A stretch of DNA of 64,000 nt from Forficula auricularia (Eukaryota; Arthropoda; Insecta; Dermaptera; Forficulidae). The stretch spans positions 558,001 through 622,000 of the forward strand of contig JALMQS010000137.1 of NCBI GenBank assembly GCA_024734495.1. The letters are read 5' to 3'. The notes under the pieces were generated by a model, which was not told where the DNA came from, did not search any database, and saw only the letters and a list, made by a program, of their open reading frames with translations. A program made the position numbers and the translations under genes. The number at the start of each line of letters is the position of its first letter. Position 1 is the first letter of the stretch. Positions 9,957-22,109 of this stretch are shown here, piece after piece.

Positions 9957-10092
9957 TTAGCCCGCCTATTTAAACAAAATTGGCATGAGAGAGGATCCAT
10001 TGTGCAACTGTGATCATTCATCACGTAGAGATATCAACCATATATATTTGGAATGCAATAGTAATTTGGGAAAAATCAATCGTTTCTATTAA
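9957..10092 (+). pseudogene. Non-LTR retrotransposon ORF2 C-terminal fragment
   Basis: From about 9970 the plus frame reads LNKIGMREDPLCNC, DHSSRRDINHIYLEC, then stops at about 10090. The C-x-C ... NH-x-x-x-EC arrangement is the cysteine/histidine motif found after the RNase H region of I/R1/Jockey-type LINEs. The reverse transcriptase and endonuclease parts are missing, so this is a dead fragment. No poly-A tail is evident. Confidence 0.65.
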
Positions 10093-10337
10093 GAGATCAA
10101 CAAAGAGGTTGCATTTCTCACAAACATGAACATTTTACTCTCCTTCGAAAATCAGGAAATTAAATTTTCAAATAAAATTTTAAAACACATTTGCGATCGG
10201 ACCTCTAACTAAATATGACTAAAACTACAGATGAAATAATATGATTAAATAATTAAATTTATCATGAAATACTAAATTATAATAATTATGTTAAATTAAA
10301 TAAAAATAATTAGTTATGTGCTGTCTAAATGAGTATG

Positions 10338-10948
10338 TTCCCAGTAGTAGGGTCGTTTAACATCGAATTTCGGGTTAATACCGAAACACCGGATAAAAGC
10401 TCCAAATTTTTATCAGATACTAGTTAGATACTTAGGTTGTCATTTTTGATAGGGCCAACTCCTCCGTCGGCCAGCTTAGATTTTATAGCGGCCATGTTGA
10501 AATATGGGTATTAGGGTGGTCACAAGAAATCGAATTTTCTAATTTTCCCAGTATATAGCTCTCAATAGTTGCCAATTGGGTAAAAAAATGCGATTGTTAA
10601 AGTTTCAGCGTATAATTGGATAAATGTAACCCGTGCCTCGACGAGGTTGAAGTTTTGAAAAACTGCAATTTTTTCCTTCATAAAATGAAAACCACTCATC
10701 CTAGAAACTTGATTCGTGTCTTATTCTCTAGGAAATTTTGTTGGCTTGAACTTTTACTTGGGCCACTTGTTAATCACTTAGATATTCAGCATTTTCCAGA
10801 CAGGAAATGATAGTGGGGCCGCTTAACATGAAACGGAGGAGGAGTTCCTATCAAAAATTGCAAGCTAAGTACCTAAATAGTACCTGGTAAAAATTTGGTG
10901 CTTTTATGCGGTGTGTAAACGTTTTCAGCGGCCTCACTACAGGGACAA
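10338..10948. mobile_element. Inverted-repeat element of about 610 bases
   Basis: Left arm 10338-10475 (cagtagtagggtcg ... ccggataaaagctcc ... tttttgatagggccaact) pairs with right arm 10795-10948 (gaggaggagttcctatcaa ... tgcttttatgcggtg ... gcggcctcactacagg). Arms are about 140 bases and diverged. The middle has no transposase; the 64-codon plus open frame is not recognised. No clear target duplication, so the superfamily is uncertain. Confidence 0.65.
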
Positions 10949-11837
10949 TAAAAAAAAATAAAAAAATGCTTTTTTTAGAAGAGACATTTTATTCATATTT
11001 AGAAATTTTTAATTATTTTACTTAATCATTTATTTGATCTTCTTAATAACGAAGATCGTGCAGAAATTATAATTATCAGCACAGATGTTAAGGAATTTAC
11101 TGATATTTAGTAATATTGGAGCGATTAATTTTTTCTCAGCCTGTGAAGATTATCCAGAAGGGTAAAAAAGTCCTTACCCTCCCATGATACTTAAATAACT
11201 ATTACGTGTCATTAACTTAACCATCCACAGCCTTAAGTATAAAGCATTTTAATTTGTCCAGTTTTTCTCATTTAGTACTTACTAAGAATTCTTAGGATTT
11301 TTTTGTAATTCTCTATGTCTAATGTCCTATTAAAAAAAGTGAAATTCCATTAGAAAACCATTTAACTAAAAAAATCTTAGTTTTTTTATTCGTCTTTCAG
11401 TCATCTGTTTTATCTCTTGAGTGAAGGTCCAGCGAGAAAGATAAAATTAAATTTCAATTACATTGTATTTCTTTCAATTAATCTAATTTATCTTTAATAA
11501 CCCGAAAGCAAGCAAGGCTTTCGCGTTCCCTTCTAAGATATTATATCAAAGCGTAGTTCCAAGTAAACTAATCAACTTGTACTCCAAGGCTGTCCCACCT
11601 GAGTTCCCTCTGCTCTGAACGCGTAATTACCTGACGTCTTCCGTATACCATAATATTAGATGATTTAATACTCCCCACCGTTCGTTATCATTCCAGGTGT
11701 CCTTTTGTAATGTATGATTTAGATTAAAATTCGGATAACAGTTTGAGGAATCGCAAGAAGAAAATGATCACTAGTTACCCCTTTACTTTTTTTATCTACA
11801 TCGAATTTCAGGTAATTTCTGACAATGGTCTCTAGAA
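10949..11837. other. No gene seen; mild GC rise at 11500-11700
   Basis: The stretch 11500-11700 is less AT-rich (gaaagcaagcaaggctttcg, ctgtcccacctgagttccc). It has no open frame of interest and no repeat partner. It might be conserved non-coding DNA. Confidence 0.3.
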
Positions 11838-12249
11838 CAGTGCTTCTTAAACTTTTTGAAGGCCCCCTTTGCACCCAAGTCAATATCTAAAGGCCCCCCT
11901 ATTTTTTTTTAAAATTCAGATTGGTTAAAAAACTATAATTTTGAATTTCGTATATGCATACACTTACTAGTCAATGCATGCATTTACTAAGGTTAACAGT
12001 AAAAGCGTGAAAAATCAACTGGGCTGCTCACCACACGACTTTCACATTTTCATTTATTTGAAATCATCGCGACATTACTAATTTACACCCCCTTCCTTTA
12101 TTTCATTTTTTTTTTATTTTCTCAAAAACGCCTTTAACGATTTTTTTAAAAATTAGTGTAATTATCAAGTGTCATGAGTTAATATTTGTGTCAAATTTTT
12201 AATCCATACATTTGACAATCTCTTGAAGAACACAGGATGAGAAACTCTG
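11838..12249. mobile_element. hAT-like non-autonomous element, old
   Basis: Left end cagtgcttcttaaacttttt; right end gatgagaaactctg, whose complement begins cagagtttctcatc. This is the usual hAT pattern of CAG-G-TTCT. Flanking 8-mers (ctctagaa / gcttagag) do not match well. The interior contains a block also found near 53265-53590 (accacacgactttca ... cttcctttatttc). Confidence 0.5.
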
Positions 12250-13059
12250 GCTTAGAGAACCCAAAATCTAAACAGTTCTACGCATTGAAAATATAAAAAT
12301 TTTGCTACAGAACAAACTTTCTAAAACTATTTCTTTTTATGAATTTAATTTTTCTATTGAATGACAAAAATGTAGAAAAAAGTAAATCTTTTTCACAACC
12401 CAGTAGGTTCGCCAGTTAGAACAAGTATTTTTTCACATTATGTCTGAATTTTATTGAAGTTCAATTAAATATTCGCTCTCTCTATAACGGACTATAAATT
12501 TGATCCAAGAGTAAAAGGCTATTCCTAGAATAATAGAAATTAAAAATTGAATCTTTAATAGTCTTGATTTGCATTTCTTTTGCTATAAAGGAAGAAGTGG
12601 GTAATTCTATCCACGCCCTTTTTAGTCATTTTCCTCGATCGGATTCTAATGAAAGAATCGCTCACCCGAACATTTATTAATTACGAAAAAAAGTAAAAGT
12701 TTTTTCAAGACTCGGTTCGCTTAGATATGCCGTAGTAGTTAATAATAGTAGTTAAATATAAATTAAAATCTCAATAACATTTTTTTTTGCATTTTTGAAC
12801 TTTTAAAGCTAGAGCTCTAGAAAATGAAATAGAAAGTAAATTAACACCATTATCAACAAATGTAATGTAATTAAGGAGGAAAAAATGTTCTGCACAAGTA
12901 GGTATAAAAAACGACTGAATTGAGGTCCATATACATATATTATCTTAATACTCTCTGCTTTTTACTTATTCAAGAATTTGAAAATTATATATTCTTGGTA
13001 TATATTAACTAGAGATTATATTCAACACGCATAACTAAAAATTGCTATTTTATTAAACG
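12250..13059. other. AT-rich stretch, nothing recognised
   Basis: No open frame over 60 codons, no terminal repeats and no match to other repeats in the window. Confidence 0.5.
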
Positions 13060-13420
13060 TCTCAATTTCTCTGGAAAGTTTGTACCTTGACTCGACCCCC
13101 AGGCAATCCATTTAAAAAAGAAGAGATTCGTTCCCCTCGGTCCGAAACCTTTCCAGGATTCTTGCATAATGTAAATCTAATATAAGCCAAGCAGCTGACT
13201 CGTTAGCCCCTAGCAACCGAATATAAACTACCCTTGCACGTATCGCGCCTTATTCGCAAGCCCGTATTCCCAATTGGGGCCACTACACGGATAAAAAGCC
13301 TCTATTTCAAATGTGAAAAAAGTGAGGGACGCTTATTGATGAAAAAGACTAATGGCAAGATCCCCATTCGCATTTTAGAATTTCTGCTCGCGTACTTATG
13401 TCAAGTGTGGAATATGAAAA
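13060..13420. promoter_or_regulatory. GC-richer block, unassigned
   Basis: Contains tcgacccccaggcaatcc, aagcagctgactcgttagcc, cacgtatcgcgcc and caattggggccac in an AT-rich setting. A 97-codon plus open frame (13234-13527) begins in it, but the translation resembles nothing known and soon becomes AT-driven. It is single copy here. It may be conserved regulatory DNA. Confidence 0.25.
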
Positions 13421-13989
13421 TCTTTATTACATCAAATCTTGAAGGGATGATTAAATATATAATCATAATGAACTGTGCCTTATTTATAATTCTAAAAAAT
13501 CTCTCATTTGACTTCATTTCTCTTTGAGTAAAATTGCATCAAATTAGTCTTAATCTTTATGATGATAATGATTATCTATGTATATTGTATATATATATAA
13601 GATTATGGTTTTGTCTTGGTTGTCATTGGTTCAAATCGTCTCATATTTTGGATCCAGACGTTATCAAAGAAAACATCTTCAAAAAATTCCTGTCTGTATA
13701 TCTGTTTTCTGTCTGTCAGCGCTCTTTTGTGTCCTCTGGACATTAAAACAGCTAAAGATATTCTTATGAAATTTTGTATTTGGATCAGTTGTCTTCTAAC
13801 TTAAAATCTGAGCTATAGCTTATTTTGATATTTTGACCCCAAAAGTGCATCTTGTGAAAAATTGCTAAAATCACTATAATTTTGAAATTTTTAAAATAAA
13901 AACACTAGTTTTTTATGCTTGTTTTATGGTTTAAATAACCTAAATAAATTAAATTCTGATCAAAAACATACTTTTTTTTTTTCGCGCAA

Positions 13990-14541
13990 CATCTTAGAAA
14001 AATTCTATTATAATTCTTAAATTCTATTGCTATAAGCAAGCAACTTGTTTATATAGCCCTCTTAGTTATTTCCGATCTTATAATATTTAAAGTTGTTACA
14101 AATGTATTAATCCAAAGATTCTCGAATCATCTTTATTTATTCTTTTTTTTTGTATTATTTCTATTTTAATAGTTCCTCAGTGATAACAATTTTTATTCGA
14201 TTAAAACTCGTCTGAACTTGTCTTTGAAATACTTGAACTGGAAGATATTCCAGGCAGGGACTTCAAGAAACCTTCTATCAGCACCCTTTTCAGAAAAATC
14301 ATTTATTTTAATTGCCCCTTCAAACCATGTAACCATTTTATTTCATTTCGTGAACCAATATATTTTTCAAAACAAAATATGTTTTTTTATAGAAATATTT
14401 GAAATAACGGATAATAATTTGAAAATCCTCCTGAAATTTTGAAATCGACCTTATATACCATATTTATGTAAATACTATAAATGTTTGAAATTTTTGGGAT
14501 GCGCCACATCCACAGCATTCATGGTTTTCACGCCATTGATA
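13990..14541 (-). mobile_element. Repeat family CAGTGGCGTGCGG, copy B
   Basis: Opposite orientation to the copy at 6085. It runs from ctattgctataagcaagcaa through atttccgatcttataatat, ccaaagattctcgaatcatc and ggcagggacttca to ggatgcgccacatccacagc and a decayed end cacgccattg. The 74-codon plus open frame 14218-14442 is a shadow of the repeat. Confidence 0.65.
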
Positions 14542-15540
14542 TATATATATATACATATGTACCTATCAATATAAGAATATTCACAATTTAAAAAAAAATA
14601 AATATTTTTCTTAATTTATCTTGTTTTAAAATTTTAAATTGTCCACTTTTTTTGCTATTGAAGTTTTCTCTAGATCTAAATAAAGGAATGAATCAGTCTA
14701 TCAAACACCACAAAGAATTATTTGCACACTAAAGCTAAATAACTATTATAAATAAATAAAAATAATAATAAAACTTTCTATCTCCTCCGGCATACCATGT
14801 TTACTGTCCGAAATAAGGGTACTGGACTCATTATCATATTCATTTTGTCTATTTATATATTAGACCCAAAAGCAATTTTCCATTAGTGACAAATTAAACC
14901 GTTACTTTTTTGTCAAAAGAATGAAATTAATATATAATATATTTCAACCTTATTAACAAGTTTTTTTTTCTTAAAAAAATGTTTTTACTTCACAGATCCA
15001 AATAAGTTTTTATTTCAATTTACCAAACGAACTTTTCATTAACTCTCAAAATATTATATCTGTGAAATCAAAGGAATCATATACCTTAAGAAGAACTAAA
15101 AAAATTGAAAATTCGCATTGAAGTTATAAGACAAATAATGATAAAAATTAAAATTTAACCCACAAAGTTGTATTTAGAAAAACTATGACCCAATTTACCA
15201 CAAGTATAAATAGAAAGATATACGAGCCCCGTCCCATCTCAATTGGCCCACCAATATTTTTTCTTTTTAAATAAACTTATGCTAATTCACGGTAAATTTA
15301 ATTGAAATATTTATTTTTATTATCATTTGGAACAACATTTTAAACAATTTAAAACATTTTATTGTAACATTTAGCTTAGAATTATTTTTTAATTGTTAAA
15401 AACATATTTTTATATAAAAAATAATTCTTTGCTTTTCACGATTTTTTTTTTTTCTAAGAATCTTTGAATTTGTGAAATAATCAAGTAGGCTTTGCCTTTT
15501 TCCAACAAAAGAAAGTTTGTTTTGTTTATTATTAGTAAAA

Positions 15541-16610
15541 ATGACTCGTGGAAAGGTTGTTGATGAAAAAATTCGCTCAATTATTATCAATTTATTTAAA
15601 TAGGGAAAATCAAACGCGGAAATTGGCGATCTAGTTAATTTATCAAAGTTTACTGTCAGAAATATTATTCGAGTTTATAAAACAACGGATACAATAGCTA
15701 CAAAACCTCGGTATGCGTCGAAATCCAAAATATCAGATGCTGATAGACGGGCATTGAAGAAGATTATTAGAAAAAACAGGCGTTCGAACTATGGTGAATT
15801 ATCTGTTCTTTGGAGCGATACTGTGGGACGAAGTGTTTCAAGATCCACATGCCATAGAGAAGCCCTTAAGTTAGGTTTTAAAACTTACAAGGTAATTTTA
15901 TTGCAACTTTTTTTTTGTAATTTTACTAATTTTTTTTAGGCGAAAGAAAAGCCACTCTTGACATTAAAACAAAAGAAAAACCGGCTTAAATGGGATAAAA
16001 GTCACATTAATTGGACGAGTGATGAATGGAATAGTGTCCATTGGAGTGATGAGTCTCGTTTTGAAGTTTGTGTTGGTGACAATCGAAGCAGAGTTATTCG
16101 TCAGAAAAATGAAGCTTTCAATTCAGATTGTTTAAAAAAGAAAGTAAAATTTCCTGCTTCAGTTATGGTATGGGGTTCAATGCCTGCTAGAGGTGTTGGA
16201 AAACTTACTTCATTGATGGAATTGTAAACACCAATAAATATTTAGAGATTTTAAAAAAATCCTTACTTCCAACAATGGCACATGTATTGCAGAATAATAA
16301 TAATTTTGTGTTCCAACAAGACGGGGCGGCCTGCCATACATCAAGAAAATCTTTTAAATGTCTTTCTGATCATAATGTTCCACTTTTGGACTGGGTGGCA
16401 AACAGTCCCGACTTGTCACCAATAGAAACTCTTTGGCACACAATGAAAAAGCTATTACGAATACAACCAGCTAGAAACGTAGTCGAATTAAAACACAAAC
16501 TTCAAAATATTTGGGATACTTTCACTCAAGATGAGTGTCAAAACTTAATAAGTACGTTGCTCAAAAGAATTCAAGCCGTAATTAAAAATAAAGGCGACGT
16601 CACACAGTGA
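15541..16610 (+). pseudogene. Tc1-family transposase, DD34E type, one stop and one frameshift
   Basis: Cut-and-paste transposase that binds the element's inverted repeats and cuts at TA. ATG at 15541 starts MTRGKVVDEKIRSIIINLF. A TAG at 15601-15603 replaces one codon, after which the frame continues through the paired helix-turn-helix DNA-binding region. A 48-base intron (15892-15939) joins FKTYK to AKEKPLLT. The catalytic residues are D in HWSDESRFE, D in FQQDGAACHT and E in SPDLSPIETLW. There are 34 residues between the second D and the E, which defines DD34E. One base is missing near 16210-16225: the frame ends LTSLMEL, while the next frame resumes with FIDGIVNT. The reading then runs to TGA at 16608-16610. 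The two lesions make this copy inactive unless a relative supplies enzyme. Confidence 0.9.
15892..15939 (+). other. 48-base intron in Tc1 transposase
   Basis: Donor aag|gtaatt and acceptor tttttttag|gcg flank a T-rich 48-base segment. Removing it joins TYK to AKEKPLL, matching the uninterrupted family pattern (K-x-K-PLL-x-x-x-x-K-x-x-R-L-x-W). Left in place, it ends with an in-frame TAG. Tiny introns are known in nematode Tc1 and Tc3, so the reading is plausible. Confidence 0.75.
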
Positions 16611-16825
16611 TAAATGTTTTGGATCTTGTATGTTTTCCTTGTTTTTAACAATTAAAAAATAATTTTAAGCTAAATGTTACAATAAAATGTTTTAAATTGT
16701 TTAAAATGTTGTTCTAAATGATAATAAAAATAAATATTTGAATTAAATCTATTGTGAATTAGCATAATTTTACTTAAAAATAAAAAAATATTGGTGGGCC
16801 AATTGAGATGGGACGGGGTTGTGTA

Positions 16826-17210
16826 TGAGATCATGTTACTAGATGACACCGAAAGATTCTTAAATACGAAATATCTCATCTTCTAGGAAGTTTGGATAAT
16901 AAATATAATTGGTCAATTTCTTCATTTTCTAAAATAAATTACATGTTGAAAAAAAAAGAAAAAAAAACATTTTTCGCAATATAGGTAAGAAGACCAAATA
17001 ATTGTGAATTTCTTTCTCAGGAATATCTCGATAACAGGTCTCAATTACATGGCTTCCTTCTTTTTGCATTTGATCCCAGTCTGTCTTGTTCTAATTTTCA
17101 AGTTTTCTTTATATCTTCTCTCTGATCAATGATCTAGAGATATTTATACTAGAAAGCAACTATATGGTCTTGTCGGATTTAAGCACTGGACATGTACACG
17201 GTTTATTCCT
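16826..17210. other. AT-rich stretch, no gene seen
   Basis: Contains A-runs and no repeat partner. No open frame of interest. Confidence 0.45.
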
Positions 17211-17456
17211 TTATAATAGGTTGAAGTTGTGTTTCACAGTGAGGAAAATTAAAATTATTTGAGTTAAACCATTTATCATTACTATTAAACCATTTAATTT
17301 TTTAATTCTCAATATATGTATCAGTCAATGTTCTTTTGTTGATGGGCTAACAACCAAAATATATTGAGAATTTAAAAATTAAATGATTTAACTTAAATTG
17401 TTTTATTTTTCCTCAATGTGAAATACCACCAACTCCAACCCTCCAACCTATTATAA
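17211..17456. mobile_element. Foldback element related to the 8515 palindrome
   Basis: Left arm ttataataggttgaagttg, tgtttcacagtgagg... pairs with right arm cctcaatgtgaaatacc...caacctattataa. The inner part ttgatgggctaacaacc, aaaatatattgag is a decayed form of the CTGATGATGGACTAATAATCC motif at 8653. Arms are about 100 bases with several indels, so it is older than the 8515 copy. Confidence 0.65.
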
Positions 17457-19733
17457 TTTAAAAATGTTTTACTATAAACCCACATCGCGTTCCCAAAGTT
17501 TTGTTTATTCCTCTCAACAAAATTTAGTTATATTTATATACAATTAAAATAATAATCTTGCTATTGAATTATTGACTGAATAAAAATTCGTGTCTTCCTT
17601 TTTATTTATTCACTAAATTTCATTTAAATATGTAGTTATAATTGGTGAAATGATTTTAAGCAGATACAAATTATACAAAATTTTAAATTATGATTTTAGA
17701 ATCTTTAAAAATATTTGAGTAAGTGCGTATATATTTTAAAAGAAGAATTCCAGTAGAGAAGCTTTGATGAGAAAGTTCGATTGACTTATTTGGTGGAGAT
17801 CTGAACATATTTTTTATGATTGAACACCCATAAGATGCAGCATTTATAATGTACTCTTGCATTTTGAAAAATACTAGATTATTCAGTGTAAGAGTGGAGA
17901 AGTAGATGCCTGTGCACTAGGGTGGACGTTAGTTATACCGGGTGAAATTTTTTTCGAATATGTTTTTGGGACAGAAGCTCAAATTATGAGGTATGGTAAG
18001 ATAATGACACAAAGTTTCAGATCAATCGGACAACGCGAAGAGATGGCGGATCTCATTTGAAAATTTGAAATTTTAAGAATTCTACGCTATTCGCTTAAAA
18101 TATTGTTATACATCATTAAATTGAAACGAATAATAAAAACATTGATGACCATGAAATTATTAAACATTATCTTCTGAAATCCCGCCCCTATTTCCATCAT
18201 TCAATCATTATTAAACACATGGAGGAAAAGAAAAAAAAATCAAGTGAATTCAATATTATGCCTACCCCCTAGGCGTACATCGAGAAACAGATTTATTTGA
18301 GTAATATAAGTATAATAAAAGTAAAAAAAATTATTATTTTTATATATAAAGAAGGGATTTAGCATACATATAGAAGTAAATGATTAGAAATACGATTATT
18401 GTATCAAAATATATTTTATTAATCAAATATGGAGTTTTACAAATCCAGTGCCAAAGTTGATAGTATCTGGGTATTTTTTTCTATATTCTGAAACAATTTG
18501 TAGGATAAATTGCTTCGCTTTTTTATTGTAGTATTCCATGAGTTCCACTCCTCATAAATTAATTATTATCATTAAGCGGTGTCGACTACAACTTGAAGTT
18601 TTTTTTTACAATTTCCAATCGAATTTGGAAACTACTATCATTTTCCCATGTTAGAGGATGTTTTTGTAAAAAATTCTCTTGTATTTTGTGAAATAAAATT
18701 CTTTATACCTACCTTTTTTTAAAAAATATCATGTTCGAAAAATAAGGTCCAAGAAAGAAGAAAGCAGAAAAAGAGAGAGAATCGCAAATCCTAGAGATAA
18801 GCCTATTGGAAAATGACCTATTTCGACACATTTCTTGACTTAACTAATTGTAGCTCGTATTTATTAAAACTTGATAACGACACAAAAAATTGGAGCCAAA
18901 ACGTTATAGACCTAAGATAACTTAGTGTTGAAAGACTGAATCATCTCTCCGACCTTCTCCATTAATTGCGTCCTTGCAGAGTTTTCTGTGTTGTCAGTCA
19001 TAAAAACAATCACATGTGGAACAACTCAATAAAAAAAAAACAACAAATTAAATAAATTGATACTCTTAGCTCTTTATTTCTTTTTATTTTACCAAATTAC
19101 AGGAAGCACAGGAAAAAGAGGCAATGCCATTTTTTATTCCAAAGCACTGAGTCAGAGTACCTATTTGAAATGTACTTAATATTTTTTTTAACCTTAATAT
19201 TTTTAAGAGCATATCATCTAAAAGAGCATCAAAAATAATTAAATAAATAAAAGTATTATTGTTATTCTGTTTAATAAATTAAATATGAATTTTATTTCTT
19301 CTTTTGATTCAATCAAACTGTTAGTGTTAGTCCTTATAATTATTCCAACTTGGCCTAGAGATGTTTAGAAAATTGTAGAATTAAATGAGTGACCTTTTGT
19401 TTTAGAAAATGTAATTAAATATGGAATCGGCAACAAAAACACTTGAAAATTAAAATTAAATAACTTCTCTTAAAATTTTTGAACATCTTTTCCCTGTTTA
19501 TCTATAGTTTTTTTAAAACCATAAATTTAGAAATAATAATTAATGATAGAAATTATGAAAATATATAAGAATATTTAAATACATCCTACCCCCCAATAAA
19601 ATAATTTATCTCGATAATAGGCCTAAAGTAAAAGATTATAAAAAATTTGAAGATTAAAATTTATTGACTTTCACCTACAAACTTGTAAATCAATCTGTCG
19701 ATTAAAAAAAAATATCATGTTATCAGTGGCGTG
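17457..19733. other. AT-rich stretch; one possible transposon end
   Basis: At 17918-18070 a block starts tagggtggacgttagttata and continues through caaagtttcagatcaatcgg. The tagggtgg start resembles the hAT MITE termini at 39707 and 46642, but no second end was found. The rest contains A/T runs and no open frame over 60 codons. Confidence 0.4.
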
Positions 19734-20275
19734 CGGTCCATAGATGCTGTATGCGGCGCATCCTAAAATTTCAAACATTTAGAGTAGTATTTTCATAAAT
19801 CCAGGACGATCTTTAAATTTTCAAATTATTATCCGCTATTTCAAATATTTCTATAAAAAACATTGTTTGTTTTGAAAAGTATATATTTTGTTTTTCAAAA
19901 TGAAATAAAAATGATTAATAATGTCAAGGGACAATTAAAGTTAATGATTTTTCCGAAAAGTGTGCGGTTAGAAGGTTTGAAGTCTCTGCCTGGTATATCT
20001 TCCACTTTAAGGATGTCAAAAACAAGCTCTGACGAGTTTTAGTCGAATAAAAATTGTTCTAATTGAGGAACTATTAGAATAGTAATAATACAAAAAAAAA
20101 AAGGAATAAATAAAGATGATTCTAGAATCTTTGGAGTAATTCATTTCTAACAACTCTCAATATATAAGATCGGAAATAGCTAAAAGAGTGCCATAGACAA
20201 GTCATAGCTTGCTTATAGCAATAGAATTAGGAGAAATTTAAGATTTTCTTATTGGACAGGCTGATTCATTGTGGA
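19734..20275 (+). mobile_element. Repeat family CAGTGGCGTGCGG, copy C
   Basis: Starts cagtggcgtgcggtccatag and runs through tctctgcctgg, ctttggagtaattcattt and cttgcttatagcaatagaat to ggacaggctgattcattg. Its far end matches copy D at 27100-27140 and continues a few bases past it (tggaagatggt), so the true terminus lies slightly further out. Confidence 0.7.
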
Positions 20276-21257
20276 AGATGGTTTATTTCCATCTCAGGGT
20301 CTGTAGAGTTTGTCATAAGAATTAATTTCTGACTTCTACCCTTACTCACACAAGGCATTATCCGTTTGAGGCGAAGGTCCCAAAATATGCTTTTTAAAAA
20401 TCTAATGTTAAATTTTAAAAATATCAAAAATGTTGCTATAACTATCAAATTTGCAAAAAAAAGGGAAGATTAAAATAAAATTTCAAAAAAAGGGTAATTT
20501 TTTGGACGGATTCTCTGTTTGACAAGTCAACAACCACCTCTGGATGTTGTATCTATTTACTCTTTCTAATACTTACTTATTTTTCACTATTTAACACCAT
20601 TTTTTTGATAAAGAATTTAATTTTTATTAATAAATTTATTTTTTTCTTGATTTTTAAATTAAAAAGCAATAAACAATCAAAATAGCATTTTAAGTTTAAT
20701 TGTCTCAGCTTCTCTTGATAATAAATTCTAAAGTCTTTTATCTTTAGAATATATATTAAGTGTAAGAAAAGAGAGGGAGGCAAATTAAACTTGAAAAGAC
20801 CCTTTATGGTTCACCCTTCTTGGCAAATTCGAAATGTCCTAATTTATAAAATATTCTAGAATATATCACTTAATTCAAATCATTAACTTTGAATAACCTT
20901 TTGAGCTTTGTTCAAATTTTAAAGCCATCATAGAAAACAAAACAAAGCTAATTATTGCCATTCTGATGTCTTTATCCATCGTGATGACAATGCTATAAAT
21001 ATAATACAGTATCGTTTTATTTATATTATTTTTTTATTAATACTTTACAAATTAATAATACAAAAATCTAAAGTAAGATTATTAGATCCTAATCATTCTA
21101 AACATTCACAAAATGTTAATTATTTATTGGTGAAGATTTTCGTGGTCATTTTCTAAGATTAAATTTAGTTTAATTTTTTATACGCAATCTAAATTTGAAA
21201 ATGAAAATGAAAAAATAATTCTCTAAATATATCCTATATAAAAATATAATAGAATAT
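20276..21257. other. AT-rich stretch, no gene seen
   Basis: Two minus-strand open frames of 60 and 68 codons are lysine-, leucine- and isoleucine-rich, as expected for AT-rich DNA. No repeats were recognised. Confidence 0.5.
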
Positions 21258-21314
21258 TGAAAGTTTCTCTTTGCCGAGAGTAGAAGATTTTTATAAATTG
21301 AAGGAGACACAAAT
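21258..21314 (-). mobile_element. PLE-like terminal fragment
   Basis: attgaaagtttctctttgcc, gagagtagaag and aattgaaggagacac match the ends of the PLE-like repeats at 36746 and, inverted, 4820-4866. The match is cut off abruptly where the next foldback begins. Confidence 0.6.
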
Positions 21315-21742
21315 CAAATAAAATACACTAAAGGCTATAAAATAATTATCTAATTTAGTTACTAACTAAACGACGAAATTTATAGTAGAAATCGCTTTTT
21401 TGAAGTCGGTGCCAAACATATATGGTACATATAATGAATCGCACTCGACGGATCTTAGTACGATTGGCGAGTAAGCTCGCTTATATAGATTATTTAGCAT
21501 CGACTTCAAAAAGTGATTTCATGTAAAAATTTCGTCGTTTAGTTGTAACTAAATTGGATAATTATTTTATGCCTTTTAGTGTATTTTATTTTATTTTTGA
21601 GTTATTCTTATTTTATTTGATGGATTTAATTTTTTTGAAGTCGGTTTTATTTTTTTTATAAAAATTATTATTTTTTTCTATTTTTAGTGATGTTATTAAT
21701 TGTGACTTAAGATAATATTTTGTATGCATCTCGTAAGAGAAA
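21315..21742. mobile_element. Foldback element (ACCGACTTC family), copy 2
   Basis: Arms share aaaatacactaaagg, aattatctaatttagtta, aacgacgaaattt and ttgaagtcggtgcc, around a spacer with catataatgaatcgcactcg. The right flank (gaagtcggtttta ... tagtgatgttattaa ... catctcgtaagagaaa) corresponds, inverted, to the left flank of copy 1. It is inserted next to a PLE fragment. Confidence 0.75.
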
Positions 21743-21792
21743 GCGTCAGGGCGACTGAATCAGAAAATGATAAAAAAAATTCAATTCATAAA

Positions 21793-21880
21793 TATTGATG
21801 CGAAAAGGAGTTACACCAAAAAGGAGCAGCCCCCAAAGTCCTGAATTAGCCCTCCCCCCCATCCTGAAAAGAAGAAGCTA
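21793..21880 (+). repeat. Dispersed repeat fragment (GGAGTT-ACACC family)
   Basis: gatgcgaaaaggagttacac, caaaaaggagcagcccccaa and cctgaaaagaagaagct match 2905-3000. It is a truncated copy. Confidence 0.5.
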
Positions 21881-21924
21881 GGAGGAAGATAGTTTCAATA
21901 TTTCAAGAGTAATATTTTGAGATA

Positions 21925-22109
21925 CAGTTGAACCCGCTTATAACGAGCTCTGATTTAACTCTAATCCGGATTTAACGAGGGACTGGGAAATACTTGGTTA
22001 GTACAATGTTAAGGTAAAAACGCTAAAAACGAACCCTCTTTTTACGAGCACTCGGTTATAACGAGCAATGATGGCTGTCCCTTCGCGCCCCTTAAAACAG
22101 GTTCGACTG
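21925..22109. mobile_element. pogo/Tigger-like MITE, 185 bases
   Basis: Flanked by TA at 21923-21924 and 22110-22111. Left end cagttgaacccgcttataac; the right end, inverted, reads cagtcgaacctgttttaagg. Internal ttataacgag words occur in both orientations. TA target and CAGTT/CAGTCGAAC ends fit pogo/Tigger elements. It is too short to code. Confidence 0.75.

Larger units (their letters stand above)
15223..16823 (+). mobile_element. Tc1-type DNA transposon, nearly complete
   Basis: The 1.6-kb element lies between TA dinucleotides (15221-15222, 16824-16825), as expected for Tc1/mariner. Terminal inverted repeats are long, about 182 bases (15223-15404 and 16641-16823), beginning around ccccgtcccatctcaattgg, and are very similar to each other. 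They enclose one transposase gene on the plus strand. Similar ends and few coding lesions (one stop, one frameshift) suggest recent insertion. Confidence 0.95.

Noticed and set aside
10616..10810. 64-codon plus-strand open frame
   Set aside because: It lies inside the inverted-repeat element 10338-10948, without a transposase motif.
13234..13804. Open frames of 62-97 codons
   Set aside because: Overlapping frames in AT-rich DNA with no motifs; base composition explains them.
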